Source of the DNA: JBDGPU01 sp042219525
GTDB lineage: Archaea > Halobacteriota > Halobacteria > Halobacteriales > Haloferacaceae
Reading direction: 5' to 3'
DNA: 35,149 bases
Assembly (NCBI GenBank): GCA_042219525.1
Contig: JBDGPU010000068.1
Coordinates: forward strand, 1-35,149
The notes beneath the pieces were generated by a model. That model saw nothing but the letters and a program-made list of their open reading frames with translations. It was not told the DNA's origin and did no database searches. This document shows, piece by piece, positions 16,995 through 25,490 of this stretch. Position 1 is the first letter of the stretch. Each line of letters starts with the position of its first letter. A program made the position numbers and the translations under genes.

Positions 16995-17333
16995 TCAGTC
17001 CTGCCAGTCTGGGTTCGTTCGCGGCGGCGAGAAGATGTCGTACCCCTCGACCGGCACGTCGCCGTCGTTGTACGCGGCGTGCGGTTCGTCGCTGGGGATG
17101 TTGTACGAATCGCCCTCGTGCACGAGATGCTCGACCCCGTCGATGACGAACGTCAGCGTCCCCTGCGTGATGACGCCGGCCTGTTCGTGGTGGTGGCTGT
17201 GTTCCGGAACCTCCGCACCGGGTTCGATGAAGAACTCCTGCACGCTGGTGTCGTCGCCGGCGGCGCCCTGCGACAGGTGGACGCCGTCGACGGCTTCGGT
17301 CCGGTCGAGCGCGTCGTGGTCGACGATTTCCAT
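16995..17333 (-). CDS. Cupin domain protein
   Basis: 112-aa single-domain cupin. Motif 1 is PEHSHHHEQAGVITQG, with metal ligands H45 and H47 (further histidines H48, H49) and E50 or Q51. Motif 2 is DSYNIPSDEPHAAYN, with H85. Such small cupins bind a divalent metal and act as sugar isomerases, dioxygenases or ligand-binding proteins; nothing here decides which. I chose the ATG at 17333 (MEIVDHDALDR) because the longer frame runs through a 16-bp repeat, and a strong TATA-like TATTTAAGG lies on the minus strand at 17358-17366, giving a leaderless transcript. Divergent from the zinc-ribbon gene at 17495. Confidence 0.82.
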   Translation of the reverse strand: MEIVDHDALDRTEAVDGVHLSQGAAGDDTSVQEFFIEPGAEVPEHSHHHEQAGVITQGTLTFVIDGVEHLVHEGDSYNIPSDEPHAAYNDGDVPVEGYDIFSPPRTNPDWQD

Positions 17334-17369
17334 GTTCGGAGGACTGAACCGGTGCCCCTTAAATACGCG

Positions 17370-17444
17370 GGACGCCGACACCGTGGGACGCCGGCACAAT
17401 TGGACGTCGGCACCGTGGGACGCTGGCACGTTGGACGCTGCACC
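17370..17444. repeat. 16-bp tandem repeat in the divergent cupin/zinc-ribbon promoter region
   Basis: Four and a half units of GGACGCCGGCACCGTG and variants start at 17370, 17386, 17402, 17418 and 17433. A 6-bp palindrome around one base, CCTGCG-G-CGCAGG (17444-17456), follows directly. The repeat lies between the two TATA-like boxes of the divergent genes, so copy number would change their spacing. Confidence 0.85.
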
Positions 17445-17461
17445 CTGCGGCGCAGGACCGA

Positions 17462-17471
17462 GGATTCAAAT
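17462..17471 (+). promoter_or_regulatory. TATA-like element of the zinc-ribbon/winged-helix gene
   Basis: ATTCAAATCC lies about 27 nt before the ATG at 17495, the leaderless distance. It resembles a tRNA T-loop by chance, but no tRNA can be folded around it. Confidence 0.45.
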
Positions 17472-17494
17472 CCGAGGACGGGAAACCCCGGAGC

Positions 17495-18025
17495 ATGTAC
17501 GCGGTCGTCGGTTGCAACGAGTGCGGGAACATGTGGCTGGTGACGGACCCGCGGACGAGCGAGACGGCCAAGTGCTCGCGCTGCGGGAAGACCCACCGGA
17601 CGGCGAAGCTCAAGACCTTCTTCGAGTCCGACGACCGGACGGCCGCCCAGCAGGCCAGGTCCGCGTTGCTCGCGAAGAAACACGGCGACAGCGCCGAGTT
17701 CGCCGACGTCGCGCACGTCGCGGAGCTCGAAGATCAGGTCGACGAGGCCGGCATCGACGACGCGGACTACCTCGAGGAATCCGGGCTCGACGCCGACGAG
17801 GTGTTCGACGCCGGCGAACGCGCATCCGGCGGTGGTGGTTCCTCGCGCTCGCAGGACGAGATCGTTCGCGACGCCGTCAGCGAACTCTCCTCGCCGACCG
17901 AGGAGGCCGTCGTCGAGTACGCGACGAACAGGGGAGTCCCCGCGGATCGGGCTCGAGACCTCCTGAAGCGGCTAGTCCGGGGTGGCGAGGCCTCCGAGTC
18001 CGGCGGCGAATATCGACTCTTATAA
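17495..18025 (+). CDS. Zinc-ribbon plus winged-helix protein, DUF5817-like
   Basis: 176-aa cytoplasmic protein. Its N-terminal zinc ribbon has CNEC (C7, C10) and CSRC (C27, C30), with the aromatic core MYAVVGC and NMWLV. Then comes a helical RTAAQQARSALLAKKHGD segment and an acidic linker (about 70-115, Asp/Glu/Gly/Ser-rich). The C-terminal part (about 118-176) looks like a winged helix, with VVEYATNRGVPADRARDLLKR and a GGEYRLL wing. I recognise the N-terminal part as the haloarchaeal DUF5817 type. The domain pair suggests nucleic-acid binding, but no partner or target is known. Divergent from the cupin gene. Confidence 0.75.
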   Translation: MYAVVGCNECGNMWLVTDPRTSETAKCSRCGKTHRTAKLKTFFESDDRTAAQQARSALLAKKHGDSAEFADVAHVAELEDQVDEAGIDDADYLEESGLDADEVFDAGERASGGGGSSRSQDEIVRDAVSELSSPTEEAVVEYATNRGVPADRARDLLKRLVRGGEASESGGEYRLL

Positions 18026-18169
18026 GGTGGCGCTGGCGACGACGCCGGGGAAAGCCCGTGGTTACCGCCTGGACTCAGGACAGCCGCCTGCGACCCACCC
18101 CACCGCATGCGGAGGGCAGACGAGCGTCTGACTGACGATTTTACGTCAGGTCTCCGAAGGGGTAACTCG

Positions 18170-18520
18170 ATGTACAGTCGGGCGCGAGTCGCCTTCGGAA
18201 CCGGCGTCCTGGTCGTAGCGACGGCGCTGGCGATCGTGGCGTCGCGTCTGGCCAGCCCCGGCCTCGGCAATCCCGTAATCGTTCGTATCCTCCTCGCGAT
18301 CCTGGCCGTGTTCTACGCGGGCATCGCCGTTGGGTACACCGCCGACGGGTATCCGAAGCAGGCCGCGGGCCACGTGCTCGCCTGCGTCGGGTTCGGAATC
18401 GTGGCCGCCAGCGGCGACGGGACGGTCGCCTGGGTGGGCGTGGCTCTGCTTGCGATCGGCGGTGGGGTCCTCCTGCTCGATGCGGTCAAGCAGGGCGGGC
18501 AGGGGCGCGCGTCGGCGTAA
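18170..18520 (+). CDS. Small four-helix membrane protein, hypothetical
   Basis: 116-aa hydrophobic protein with helices near residues 10-27, 35-54, 64-82 and 84-103, and a short positively charged C-terminus (VKQGGQGRASA). No conserved catalytic motif is visible and I do not recognise the family. I chose the ATG at 18170 (MYSRARVAFG) over 18107, since the upstream codons give an unlikely polar leader, and TTTTACGTC at 18139-18147 is a fitting TATA-like box. It converges with HMG-CoA reductase, the stop codons being only 17 nt apart. Confidence 0.65.
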   Translation: MYSRARVAFGTGVLVVATALAIVASRLASPGLGNPVIVRILLAILAVFYAGIAVGYTADGYPKQAAGHVLACVGFGIVAASGDGTVAWVGVALLAIGGGVLLLDAVKQGGQGRASA

Positions 18521-18537
18521 GGGCTCCCGCGATGGAG

Positions 18538-19755
18538 TCAGCGCCCGAGGTCGGCGTGCGCGGAGGAGAGGTGTCGCGAGCCGAGCGCCGCGAGCAGCGA
18601 GAGTTCGCCGGCGAGCGCGCCCGTCGCGATGGCTTCCGCGAGCGCGTCGGCGTTGGCGCCCGCGGGGTCGCCGCCGCCACGGATGCCGAGGATGTCGAGC
18701 CCCTCCGCCTGCGTCGGGAGCTTCGTGCCACCGCCGACGGTGCCGACCTCGAGGCTCGCGATGGAGACGGAAACGTAGAGGTCGCCGTCGCCCGTCACCT
18801 CCGCGGTCGTGATCGCGTTCGCGCCCTCGACGACCTGCGCCTCGTCCTGCCCCGTCGCGAGGAACATCGCGGCGACCGCGTTGGCGACGTGCGCGTTGAA
18901 GCCGAGCGACCCGGCCTTCGCGGAGCCGACGTGGTTCTTCCGAGTGTTGATCTCCGCGATGGACTCCGGCGTCGTGTCGAGCCGCTCCTCGACGGTCTCC
19001 CGCGGGAGGGTCACGTCTGCCGTCACGGAGCGCCCGCGCCCCTCGATGGCATTGATGGCGGCCGGCTTCTTGTCCGAGCAGAGGTTCCCCGAGAGCGCGA
19101 CGAGCGCGGCGTCGGTCTCCTCCTCGATCAGGTTGCAGGCCTCGCTGGTGGCGATGGTGGCCATGTTCATCCCCATCGCGTCCTTCGTGTCGTAGCGGAA
19201 CCGCAGGAAGACGGAGTTCCCGACGACGTACGTCACGATCCCCAGCAGCTCGCCGTGGCTCGTCGTCGACTCCGCGGCGCTGGCGAGTCGGTCCTCATTG
19301 GCGTCGACCCACTCGACGAGCGCCTCGGCCTCGGCGACGTCGTCGACTTTGAACACCGGCGCGCGCGTCATTCCGGAGGCGGTCACTCGCGCTGTCGACC
19401 CGCCGGCGCTGTTGATGACGGAGCAGCCGCGGTTGATCGACGCGACCAGCGCCCCCTCCGTCGTCGCCAGCGGGAGGTAGCGCTCGCCTTCGAGCGCGTC
19501 GCCGTTGACCTGGACTGGCCCCGCAACGCCGAGCGGCACCTGCGCGGCGCCGATCATGTTCTCGACGTTGGTGCCGGCCGCCTGCTCGGCGGGGAACGCG
19601 TAGTCGCCGACGGTTTCCAGGTCGGCGCCGGACTGCTCCTCGACGAGCAGGCGGCGCGCGGCCGCCGCGGTGTCGGCGTCGGCTTCCTCGCCCAGTTCGT
19701 GCAGTCGCAGGTCGCCGTCCCGGACTCGCTCCGCGAGGGCTTCGGCGGTTGTCAT
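18538..19755 (-). CDS. hmgA: 3-hydroxy-3-methylglutaryl-CoA reductase (class I, NADPH)
   Basis: Reduces HMG-CoA to mevalonate, the rate-setting step for archaeal lipid precursors and the target of statins in haloarchaea. The 405-aa soluble protein has all class I catalytic parts: Glu65 in ENMIGAAQVPLG, the NADPH motif DTKDAMGMNMA (189-199), Lys229 in SDKKPAAIN, Asp304 in GQDEAQ, and the C-terminal His (H395 or H400) in SRHLSSAHADLGR. There is no membrane anchor, as in other archaea. The ATG at 19755 has a TATA-like GCCTTAGCG about 27 nt upstream. HMG-CoA synthase is encoded 14 kb away (3081-4418). Divergent from the amidohydrolase gene. Confidence 0.97.
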   Translation of the reverse strand: MTTAEALAERVRDGDLRLHELGEEADADTAAAARRLLVEEQSGADLETVGDYAFPAEQAAGTNVENMIGAAQVPLGVAGPVQVNGDALEGERYLPLATTEGALVASINRGCSVINSAGGSTARVTASGMTRAPVFKVDDVAEAEALVEWVDANEDRLASAAESTTSHGELLGIVTYVVGNSVFLRFRYDTKDAMGMNMATIATSEACNLIEEETDAALVALSGNLCSDKKPAAINAIEGRGRSVTADVTLPRETVEERLDTTPESIAEINTRKNHVGSAKAGSLGFNAHVANAVAAMFLATGQDEAQVVEGANAITTAEVTGDGDLYVSVSIASLEVGTVGGGTKLPTQAEGLDILGIRGGGDPAGANADALAEAIATGALAGELSLLAALGSRHLSSAHADLGR

Positions 19756-19901
19756 GGGGGAGTCTGGAACCGGTGGGCGCTAAGGCGTATCGGTTCACCA
19801 GCGACGGTGCTCGCTTCCACCCCGGTCAGTCGGCGGCTCCTCGGCGGACGCTTTCGCCCGCTTCCCGAACGATTAACCCGACTGGCGACCGCCTGGGACG
19901 T

Positions 19902-21476
19902 ATGAGCGAGTCCGCAGATCGGGTCTTTCTGAACGGGGAGGTACACACCCTGACGGAGCCGGACGAGACGTACGAGGCCGTCGCGGTCCGTGACGGCGAG
20001 ATCGTTCGCGTCGGCAACAGCTACGACGTGGAGTTCCTGGCCGGCGTCGATACCGAGGTCGTCGACCTCGAGGGGCGCGTGCTCCTGCCGGGCTTCATCG
20101 ACGCCCACACGCACCTCACGACCGTGGGGCGCTACCTCGTCCACGCGGACCTCTCCGGCGCGACCGACCCCGAGTCCGCCGTCGACCTGCTGGCGGACCG
20201 TGCCGATGAGGTCGCGGCGGACGGCGACGCCGACGACTGGGTCCTCGGGTTCGGCTACGACGAGTCCACCTGGACCGAGGAGCGCTACCTGACGCGCGAG
20301 GACCTCGGCGCGGTCAGCGAGGAGCGCCCCGTCGTCGCGTTCCGCGAGGACATGCACGTCGCCTCCGTGAACTCCGTCGTCTTCGACCGGTTCGGCGACG
20401 AGTTCCCGGACCACTGCGTTCGGACGGAGGCCGGCGAGCCGACCGGCGTCCTCCTGGAGGAAGCGATCGACCCCGTGTACGAAGCCGTCGAGCCCGACGT
20501 CGCGGAGACCCGGGACATCGTCGAGGCCGCCCTCGCGGACTGCGCGGCGAAGGGCATCACGGGCTTTCACGACATGGTGCGCGGCTCCCACGCGCCCCGC
20601 ATCTATCGCGAACTCGACGCCGCCGACGCGTTGACCGCGCGGGTCCGGATCAACTACTGGACGGACCACCTCGACGCGCTCGTCGAAACCGGGCTGCCGA
20701 CGAACGCGGGCTCGGAGTTCGTGGAGGTTGGTGCCGTCAAGTCGTACACCGACGGCAGCTTCGGCGGGCGCACGGCGAAGCTCTCGGAACCGTACGACGA
20801 CGCACCCGCGGACGCCGAGGACCCCACCGGACAGTGGGTCGTCGACCCCGATGAGCTGCAGAGCTTCGTCGCGGACGCGACCGCGGAAGGGTTCCAGTTC
20901 ACTGCCCACGCCATCGGCGACGAGGCGGTCGACGCGGTGCTGGACGCCTACGAGGAGGCCGCCGAGTCGCCGGCGGCGGATCCGGGTGCGGCGCGCCACC
21001 GCGTCGAACACGTCGAACTCGCCAGCGACGAGGCCATCGAGCGCTTCGCGGAGACCGGCACGGTCGCGAGCGTCCAGCCCAACTTCCTCAAGTGGGCCGA
21101 CGAGGGCGGCCTCTACGAGTCCCGGATCGGCGACCGGACGGCGGAATCGAACCGCTACCGCGACCTGCTCGACGCCGGCGTGAACCTCGCGTTCAGCTCC
21201 GACGGGATGCCGATGGACCCGCTGCTCGGCGTCCACTGGACGGTCAACGCGCCCGCCGAGGCGCAGCGACTCACCGTCACGGAGGCGCTCCGCGCGTACA
21301 CGAAGGGCGCAGCGTACGCCGGTTTCGACGAGGACCGACTGGGGACCGTCGAGGTCGGCAAGTTGGCCGACCTCGTCGTGCTCGAGGAATCTCCGTGGGA
21401 GAACCCGGAGCGCATCGAGGACGTCGACGTGGCGATGACGGTCGTCGACGGCGACGTCGTCCACGACGCGCGGTAA
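19902..21476 (+). CDS. Amidohydrolase family protein (YtcJ-like)
   Basis: 524-aa metal-dependent hydrolase of the amidohydrolase_3/YtcJ group. Residues 1-65 and the C-terminus form the beta-sandwich (VFLNGEVHTL at the start, GKLADLVVLEESPW near the end). Metal ligands are LPGFIDAHTHL (H69, H71), a Lys candidate in VGAVKSYTDGSFGGRTAKL, TAHAIGDEAVD, HRVEHVEL and FSSDGMPMDPLLGVHW (Asp). The family hydrolyses amides such as N-substituted formamides, but the substrate here is unknown. I chose the ATG at 19902 (MSESADRVFLNG); the longer frame from 19749 overlaps the hmgA start and is not protein-like. TCCCGAACGATTAACC (19864-19879) contains the likely promoter. Confidence 0.88.
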   Translation: MSESADRVFLNGEVHTLTEPDETYEAVAVRDGEIVRVGNSYDVEFLAGVDTEVVDLEGRVLLPGFIDAHTHLTTVGRYLVHADLSGATDPESAVDLLADRADEVAADGDADDWVLGFGYDESTWTEERYLTREDLGAVSEERPVVAFREDMHVASVNSVVFDRFGDEFPDHCVRTEAGEPTGVLLEEAIDPVYEAVEPDVAETRDIVEAALADCAAKGITGFHDMVRGSHAPRIYRELDAADALTARVRINYWTDHLDALVETGLPTNAGSEFVEVGAVKSYTDGSFGGRTAKLSEPYDDAPADAEDPTGQWVVDPDELQSFVADATAEGFQFTAHAIGDEAVDAVLDAYEEAAESPAADPGAARHRVEHVELASDEAIERFAETGTVASVQPNFLKWADEGGLYESRIGDRTAESNRYRDLLDAGVNLAFSSDGMPMDPLLGVHWTVNAPAEAQRLTVTEALRAYTKGAAYAGFDEDRLGTVEVGKLADLVVLEESPWENPERIEDVDVAMTVVDGDVVHDAR

Positions 21477-21753
21477 CCAGGTCAGGGCCGCCCGCGTTCG
21501 ACGCTCCGATCGTCGAGTGCTGCTCACTGCTATTCGCTGCTTGCAGTTACGAACCCCCACAGTGGCGACATCGTCCTGCTGCTGAATGCGAAACCAGGCT
21601 TTGGTGATTTTCGCACCCACAACCGCTACTCTGAACTTCGAGAACCTGTAGAAGCATATCGTTTGGAGTGAAACCACTCTGAGTTCCGTATTGAAGAAAA
21701 ATTTTATACAACATAGCCCCATGGCTGCCAGTAACCCATAACTGGGTAGATCA
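21477..21753 (+). promoter_or_regulatory. nadA upstream region with TATA box and operator-like dyad
   Basis: AT-rich spacer without a gene. ATTTTATACA (21701-21710) is a strong TATA-like box. The inverted repeat CCAGT-N8-ACTGG (21728-21732 and 21741-21745), with a nested CCCA/TGGG, falls where transcription should start about 22-28 nt downstream. That position suits a repressor site controlling the nadABC operon. The regulator is not encoded in the window. Confidence 0.55.
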
Positions 21754-22887
21754 ATGCCAGAACTTGAATCAAACAGGCTTGATACAGACCTGAGTCTCTT
21801 CAAGTACGATAACCTCGAACAGCTCCCGGACGCCTACCGCGACCTGACGGAGGCCGAGCGCGCGGAGCGGATCGCCGCCGCTCGCGACGCGCTCGGCGAC
21901 GACGTGATCGTCCTCGGACACAACTACCAGCGGCGGGAGATCGTCGAGCACGCCGACTTCGTCGGCGACTCGTACGAACTGTCGAAGCGCGCCGCCGAGT
22001 CGGACGCCAGCCACGTCGTCTTCGCGGGGGTGACGTTCATGGCGGAGTCGGCGGACGTCATCACCGACGCCGACCAGCGTGTCCACCTCCCCTCGATGGA
22101 GGCCTCGTGTCCGATGGCCGGGATGGCCGAGGCCCTCCAGGTGGACGCTGCCTGGGAGCAGCTCACGGCCGCGGCCGGCGACCGCGACATCGTCCCGGTC
22201 ACCTACATGAACTCCTACGCGGACCTGAAGGCGTTCTGCGCGGACCAGGGGGGCCTCGTCTGCACCTCCTCGAACGCGGCCGACGCCTTCGAGTGGGCCC
22301 TCGACCGCGGCGACGCCGTCCTCTTCCTCCCTGACAAGCACCTCGGCACCAACACGGCCCACGAGCTCGGGCTCGCCGATTCGACCACCGTCTGGGATCC
22401 GTGGGATCCCGAGGGGCAGGACGCCGACGCCGTCGCCGACAGCGACGTGATCCTCTGGGAGGGCTACTGCCAGGTCCACGAGCGCTTCCGGGCGAGCCAC
22501 GTCGCCGACGTGCGCGAGGACCACGAGGACGCCAAGGTCGTCGCGCACCCGGAGTGTCGGCGCGAGGTCGTCGAGGCCGCCGACGTGGTCGGCTCCACGT
22601 CGACCATCTGTGACACCGTCGCAAGCGCCGACACCGGCGACACGTGGGCGATCGGGACGGAGATCCACCTCGCGCGCCACCTGGACCGCTGGCACCCCGA
22701 AGTGAACGTGGTCCCGCTCTGCGGCGACGCCTGCATGGACTGTAACGCCATGCGCCAGATCGACCCTAACTACCTCACGTGGATCCTCGAGGAACTGGCC
22801 GACGGCCGGGAGCGTAACGTCGTCGAGGTCTCGCCGGCCGAGAAGGAGCTTGCGGGTACCGCCCTGGACCGCATGCTGGAGCTGTAA
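21754..22887 (+). CDS. nadA: Quinolinate synthase A
   Basis: Condenses iminoaspartate with DHAP to quinolinate in de novo NAD synthesis, using an oxygen-sensitive [4Fe-4S] cluster. The 377-aa protein has LGHNYQRREIVEHADFVGDSYELS near the start and three repeated-domain cysteines expected to hold the cluster: C119 in MEASCPMAGM, C239 in WEGYCQVHE and one of C323/C327/C330 in LCGDACMDCNAM. TYMNSYADLKA, VCTSSNA and PDKHLGTNTA are family stretches. The C-terminal CxxxCxxC resembles the redox-switch type seen in some NadA proteins. The N-terminal 30 residues are variable. It is the first gene of nadABC, with 2 nt between its stop and the nadB start. Confidence 0.96.
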   Translation: MPELESNRLDTDLSLFKYDNLEQLPDAYRDLTEAERAERIAAARDALGDDVIVLGHNYQRREIVEHADFVGDSYELSKRAAESDASHVVFAGVTFMAESADVITDADQRVHLPSMEASCPMAGMAEALQVDAAWEQLTAAAGDRDIVPVTYMNSYADLKAFCADQGGLVCTSSNAADAFEWALDRGDAVLFLPDKHLGTNTAHELGLADSTTVWDPWDPEGQDADAVADSDVILWEGYCQVHERFRASHVADVREDHEDAKVVAHPECRREVVEAADVVGSTSTICDTVASADTGDTWAIGTEIHLARHLDRWHPEVNVVPLCGDACMDCNAMRQIDPNYLTWILEELADGRERNVVEVSPAEKELAGTALDRMLEL

Positions 22888-22889
22888 CC

Positions 22890-24593
22890 ATGTCGGGAAC
22901 GACATCCAGCCCCCCCGACGACCGCTCCGCGGACGTGCTCGTCGTCGGCTCCGGCATCGGCGGCTGTGCAGCCGCCCTCGCCGCCGCCCGACGCGGCGCG
23001 GACGTACTCGTGGCCACCAAGGCGAGCGAGCCGGCGGACGCGACGACCCACTGGGCGCAGGGCGGTGTCGCCGTCGCGGCCGAGGACCCGGCGACGTTCC
23101 GGGCGGACGTCCTCGCCGCCGCCGACGGCGAGGCCGACCCGGACGCGGTGGACACCCTCGTCGCCGAGGCGAACGACGCCGTCGCCGACGTGCTCGTCGA
23201 GACGCTGGGCGTCGAGTTCGACGTCGACGGCGAACGACCGGCCGACAGCACAACCGCCGACCGCAGCAGCGCATCTATCGACGAGTTCGCCCAGTGCCGC
23301 GAGGCCGGTCACTCGACCGAGCGGATCCTCCACGTGGAGGCGTCGACCGGGAAGCACGTGCTCGGTCCGTTCCTCGCCCACCTCGCCGACCACGAGGCGA
23401 TCCGCGTCCTCGAGGACACCGCCGCGCTCGACCTCCTCACGGACGAGGGACGTGTTGCGGGCGCGCTCCTCGAACGCGACGGCGACGTTCGCCCGGCGAC
23501 CGCGGGCGCGACGGTGCTGGCGACGGGCGGCATCGGCGACTGCTACCGGACCTCGACGAACCCCCGGGGGACGACCGGGGACGGAATCGCGATGGCCGCC
23601 CTCGCCGGCGCCGAGACCACCGACGAGGCGTACGTCCAGTTCCACCCCACGGCCTTCCCGGGCGGAGACGCCATCGACCGCGACGCGCTCGGGGAGTCGG
23701 CCGCGGGCGTCGCCGACGACGCGGACTCGTTCCTGGTGAGCGAGGCGGTTCGCGGCGCCGGCGGCGTCCTCCGGAACGCCGAGGGCGACCGCTTCATGCC
23801 GGAGGTCCACCCCGACGCGGACCTCGCGCCGCGGGACGTCGTCGCCCGCGCCGTCCGCCGCGAGATCGACCGGACCGGCGGCGTCGTCCTCGACGTCACG
23901 GGCGTGCCCTTCCGGGACCGATTCCCGGACCTCGCCGCGCTGTGCGATCAGCGGGGCATCGACCCGGACGCGGGAATCCCGGTCGCGCCCGCCCAGCACT
24001 TCCTCTGTGGCGGCGTCGCCGTCGACGACCGTGGGCGCGCGTCGCTCGGCCAGCTGTTCGCGGTCGGCGAGTGCGCGAGGACGGGCGTTCACGGCGCGAA
24101 TCGCCTCGCCTCGACGAGCCTGCTGGAGGGGCTCGTGTGGGGACGACGAGCCGGTGAAACCGCAGCGGCTGCGGCCGCAGACGACCTCGAAAGCCCGAAT
24201 GCCGATGCGGTCGACGGCGCGGTCGATGCTGCGGTCGACGGCGCGGTCGATGCTGCGGTCGACAGCCCGGACGACCCCGGCCTGCCGGACGGCTTCACCG
24301 ACGCGAAGTTCCGTCGCCTCCGCGCGACCATGGACGAGTACGTCGGGATCGAGCGGTCCACGGACGGGCTCCGAACGGCGGCGACGAGCATCCGGCGACT
24401 CAAGGGCGAGGTTGACGCGTACACCCGCACGCGGACGAGCCGGGAGCTCTACGAACTGCGGAACGCGGTCATTTGCGGGCTGCTCGTGACGCGTGCGGCC
24501 GCCGAGACGGAACCGGCCGGGTGTCATCACCTCGTCGACGACGGGGCCGCGGACGACCGCACGCAGCGCTCGGGGGTGCCGCATGCTGAGTGA
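22890..24593 (+). CDS. nadB: L-aspartate oxidase
   Basis: FAD enzyme oxidising L-aspartate to iminoaspartate for NadA. Of its 567 aa, the dinucleotide-binding motif is VLVVGSGIGGCAAALAAA (about 17-34). THWAQGGVAVA contacts the flavin, and HSTERILHVEASTGKH, QFHPTAFPGG, RGAGGVLRN and VGECARTGVHGANRLAS follow in the order of the succinate dehydrogenase/fumarate reductase flavoprotein family. The C-terminal helical domain begins about residue 470. Between them, residues about 440-459 carry a repetitive VDGAVDAAVD linker encoded by 12-bp repeats, an oddity of this copy. The ATG is 3 nt after nadA, and the gene overlaps nadC by 11 nt, so all three are coupled. Confidence 0.95.
   Translation: MSGTTSSPPDDRSADVLVVGSGIGGCAAALAAARRGADVLVATKASEPADATTHWAQGGVAVAAEDPATFRADVLAAADGEADPDAVDTLVAEANDAVADVLVETLGVEFDVDGERPADSTTADRSSASIDEFAQCREAGHSTERILHVEASTGKHVLGPFLAHLADHEAIRVLEDTAALDLLTDEGRVAGALLERDGDVRPATAGATVLATGGIGDCYRTSTNPRGTTGDGIAMAALAGAETTDEAYVQFHPTAFPGGDAIDRDALGESAAGVADDADSFLVSEAVRGAGGVLRNAEGDRFMPEVHPDADLAPRDVVARAVRREIDRTGGVVLDVTGVPFRDRFPDLAALCDQRGIDPDAGIPVAPAQHFLCGGVAVDDRGRASLGQLFAVGECARTGVHGANRLASTSLLEGLVWGRRAGETAAAAAADDLESPNADAVDGAVDAAVDGAVDAAVDSPDDPGLPDGFTDAKFRRLRATMDEYVGIERSTDGLRTAATSIRRLKGEVDAYTRTRTSRELYELRNAVICGLLVTRAAAETEPAGCHHLVDDGAADDRTQRSGVPHAE
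24207..24266 (+). repeat. 12/24-bp tandem repeat inside nadB
   Basis: Five 12-bp units of the form GCGGTCGAYGSY run in frame, grouped as a 24-bp pair (24207-24230, 24231-24254) plus one more unit. They encode the (A)VDGAVDA-type linker. Changes by whole units keep the frame. Confidence 0.9.
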
Positions 24594-25428
24594 GTCGACG
24601 ATCGAGTCCTGGCTCCAGGCGGACCTCGGCCATCACGACGTGACCAACGACGTGCCGGGCACGTGCGACGGGCGCCTCGTCGCCACGGAATCGGGGGTCG
24701 CTGCCGGGCTCGACGCCGCGGTTCGGGTTTTCGATTCCCTCGGGGTCGACGCAGCGCCGCTCGTCGATGAGGGGGACCGCGTGCGGGACGGGGACGCCGT
24801 CCTCGAAACCAGCGGGCCGGCGCAGGCGACGCTTCGCGGCGAGCGCGTCGCCGTCAACGTCGCTGGCCACGCCTCCGGGGTTGCGACGCGGACGCGGAGC
24901 GCCGTGGACGCCGCGCGGGACGCCATCGCCGACGCGGCTCCGGAAGTGACCGCTCTCGGTGCCACCGACGACGTGGCGATCGCGGCGACACGCAAGACCA
25001 CGCCCGGCCTTCGCGGCGTCGAGAAGCGGGCCGTCGTCGCGGGCGGCGGCGACACCCACCGACTCGACCTCTCGCACATGGTGATGGTCAAGGACAACCA
25101 CATCGCCGAATTGGGGCTGGAGGCTGCCGTTCGGCGGTTCACGGAGCGGACCTCCTTCGCGACCCAGGTGGAGGTGGAGGTGGAGTCGCCTGCGCAGGCC
25201 GAACGCGCCGCGGCGGCGGGCGCTGATATCGTCCTTCTCGACAACATGGACCCCGAGACGACGCGTGCGGGCGTCGAGGCGCTCCCGGACGACACGCTCG
25301 CGGAAGCGAGTGGGGGGATCACCATCTCGGACGTGCCGGCGTACGCGACGACCGGCGTCGACGTGATCTCGATGGGGTCGCTGACCCACAGCGCGCCCGC
25401 GCTGGACTACTCGTTCCGGATCGGGTGA
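24583..25428 (+). CDS. nadC: Nicotinate-nucleotide pyrophosphorylase (quinolinate phosphoribosyltransferase)
   Basis: Converts quinolinate and PRPP to nicotinate mononucleotide with loss of CO2, the last of the three nad steps here. The 281-aa protein shows ATRKTTPGLRGVEKRAV (PRPP/quinolinate site), GGGDTHRLDLSHMVMVKDNHI, VEVEVES, VLLDNMD and ASGGIT, with GSLTHSAPALD near the end. These are the standard landmarks of the family. The start at 24583 (MLSESTIESWL) lies inside the last codons of nadB (11-nt overlap), which suggests translational coupling; a longer frame from 24493 is a shadow in nadB. The length matches typical NadC. Confidence 0.96.
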   Translation: MLSESTIESWLQADLGHHDVTNDVPGTCDGRLVATESGVAAGLDAAVRVFDSLGVDAAPLVDEGDRVRDGDAVLETSGPAQATLRGERVAVNVAGHASGVATRTRSAVDAARDAIADAAPEVTALGATDDVAIAATRKTTPGLRGVEKRAVVAGGGDTHRLDLSHMVMVKDNHIAELGLEAAVRRFTERTSFATQVEVEVESPAQAERAAAAGADIVLLDNMDPETTRAGVEALPDDTLAEASGGITISDVPAYATTGVDVISMGSLTHSAPALDYSFRIG

Positions 25429-25490
25429 GGAGAGCCCTCTCGACCGGTCCGTGCGTTCCGGGCGCCAGTCGCACCCCGACTGACGACAGA

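Noticed and set aside
17440..17480. Possible tRNA T-arm (GGATTCAAATCC)
   Set aside because: No acceptor, D or anticodon stems can be drawn around it, and its distance to the ATG at 17495 fits a TATA-like box.
19752..21803. 683-codon open frame on the minus strand
   Set aside because: Antisense shadow of the amidohydrolase gene: Val/Arg-rich composition and no domain, a usual artefact in GC-rich haloarchaeal DNA.
22770..24584. 604-codon minus-strand frame over nadB
   Set aside because: Antisense shadow of nadB with Arg/Val/Gly-rich composition; nadB has all flavoprotein motifs.
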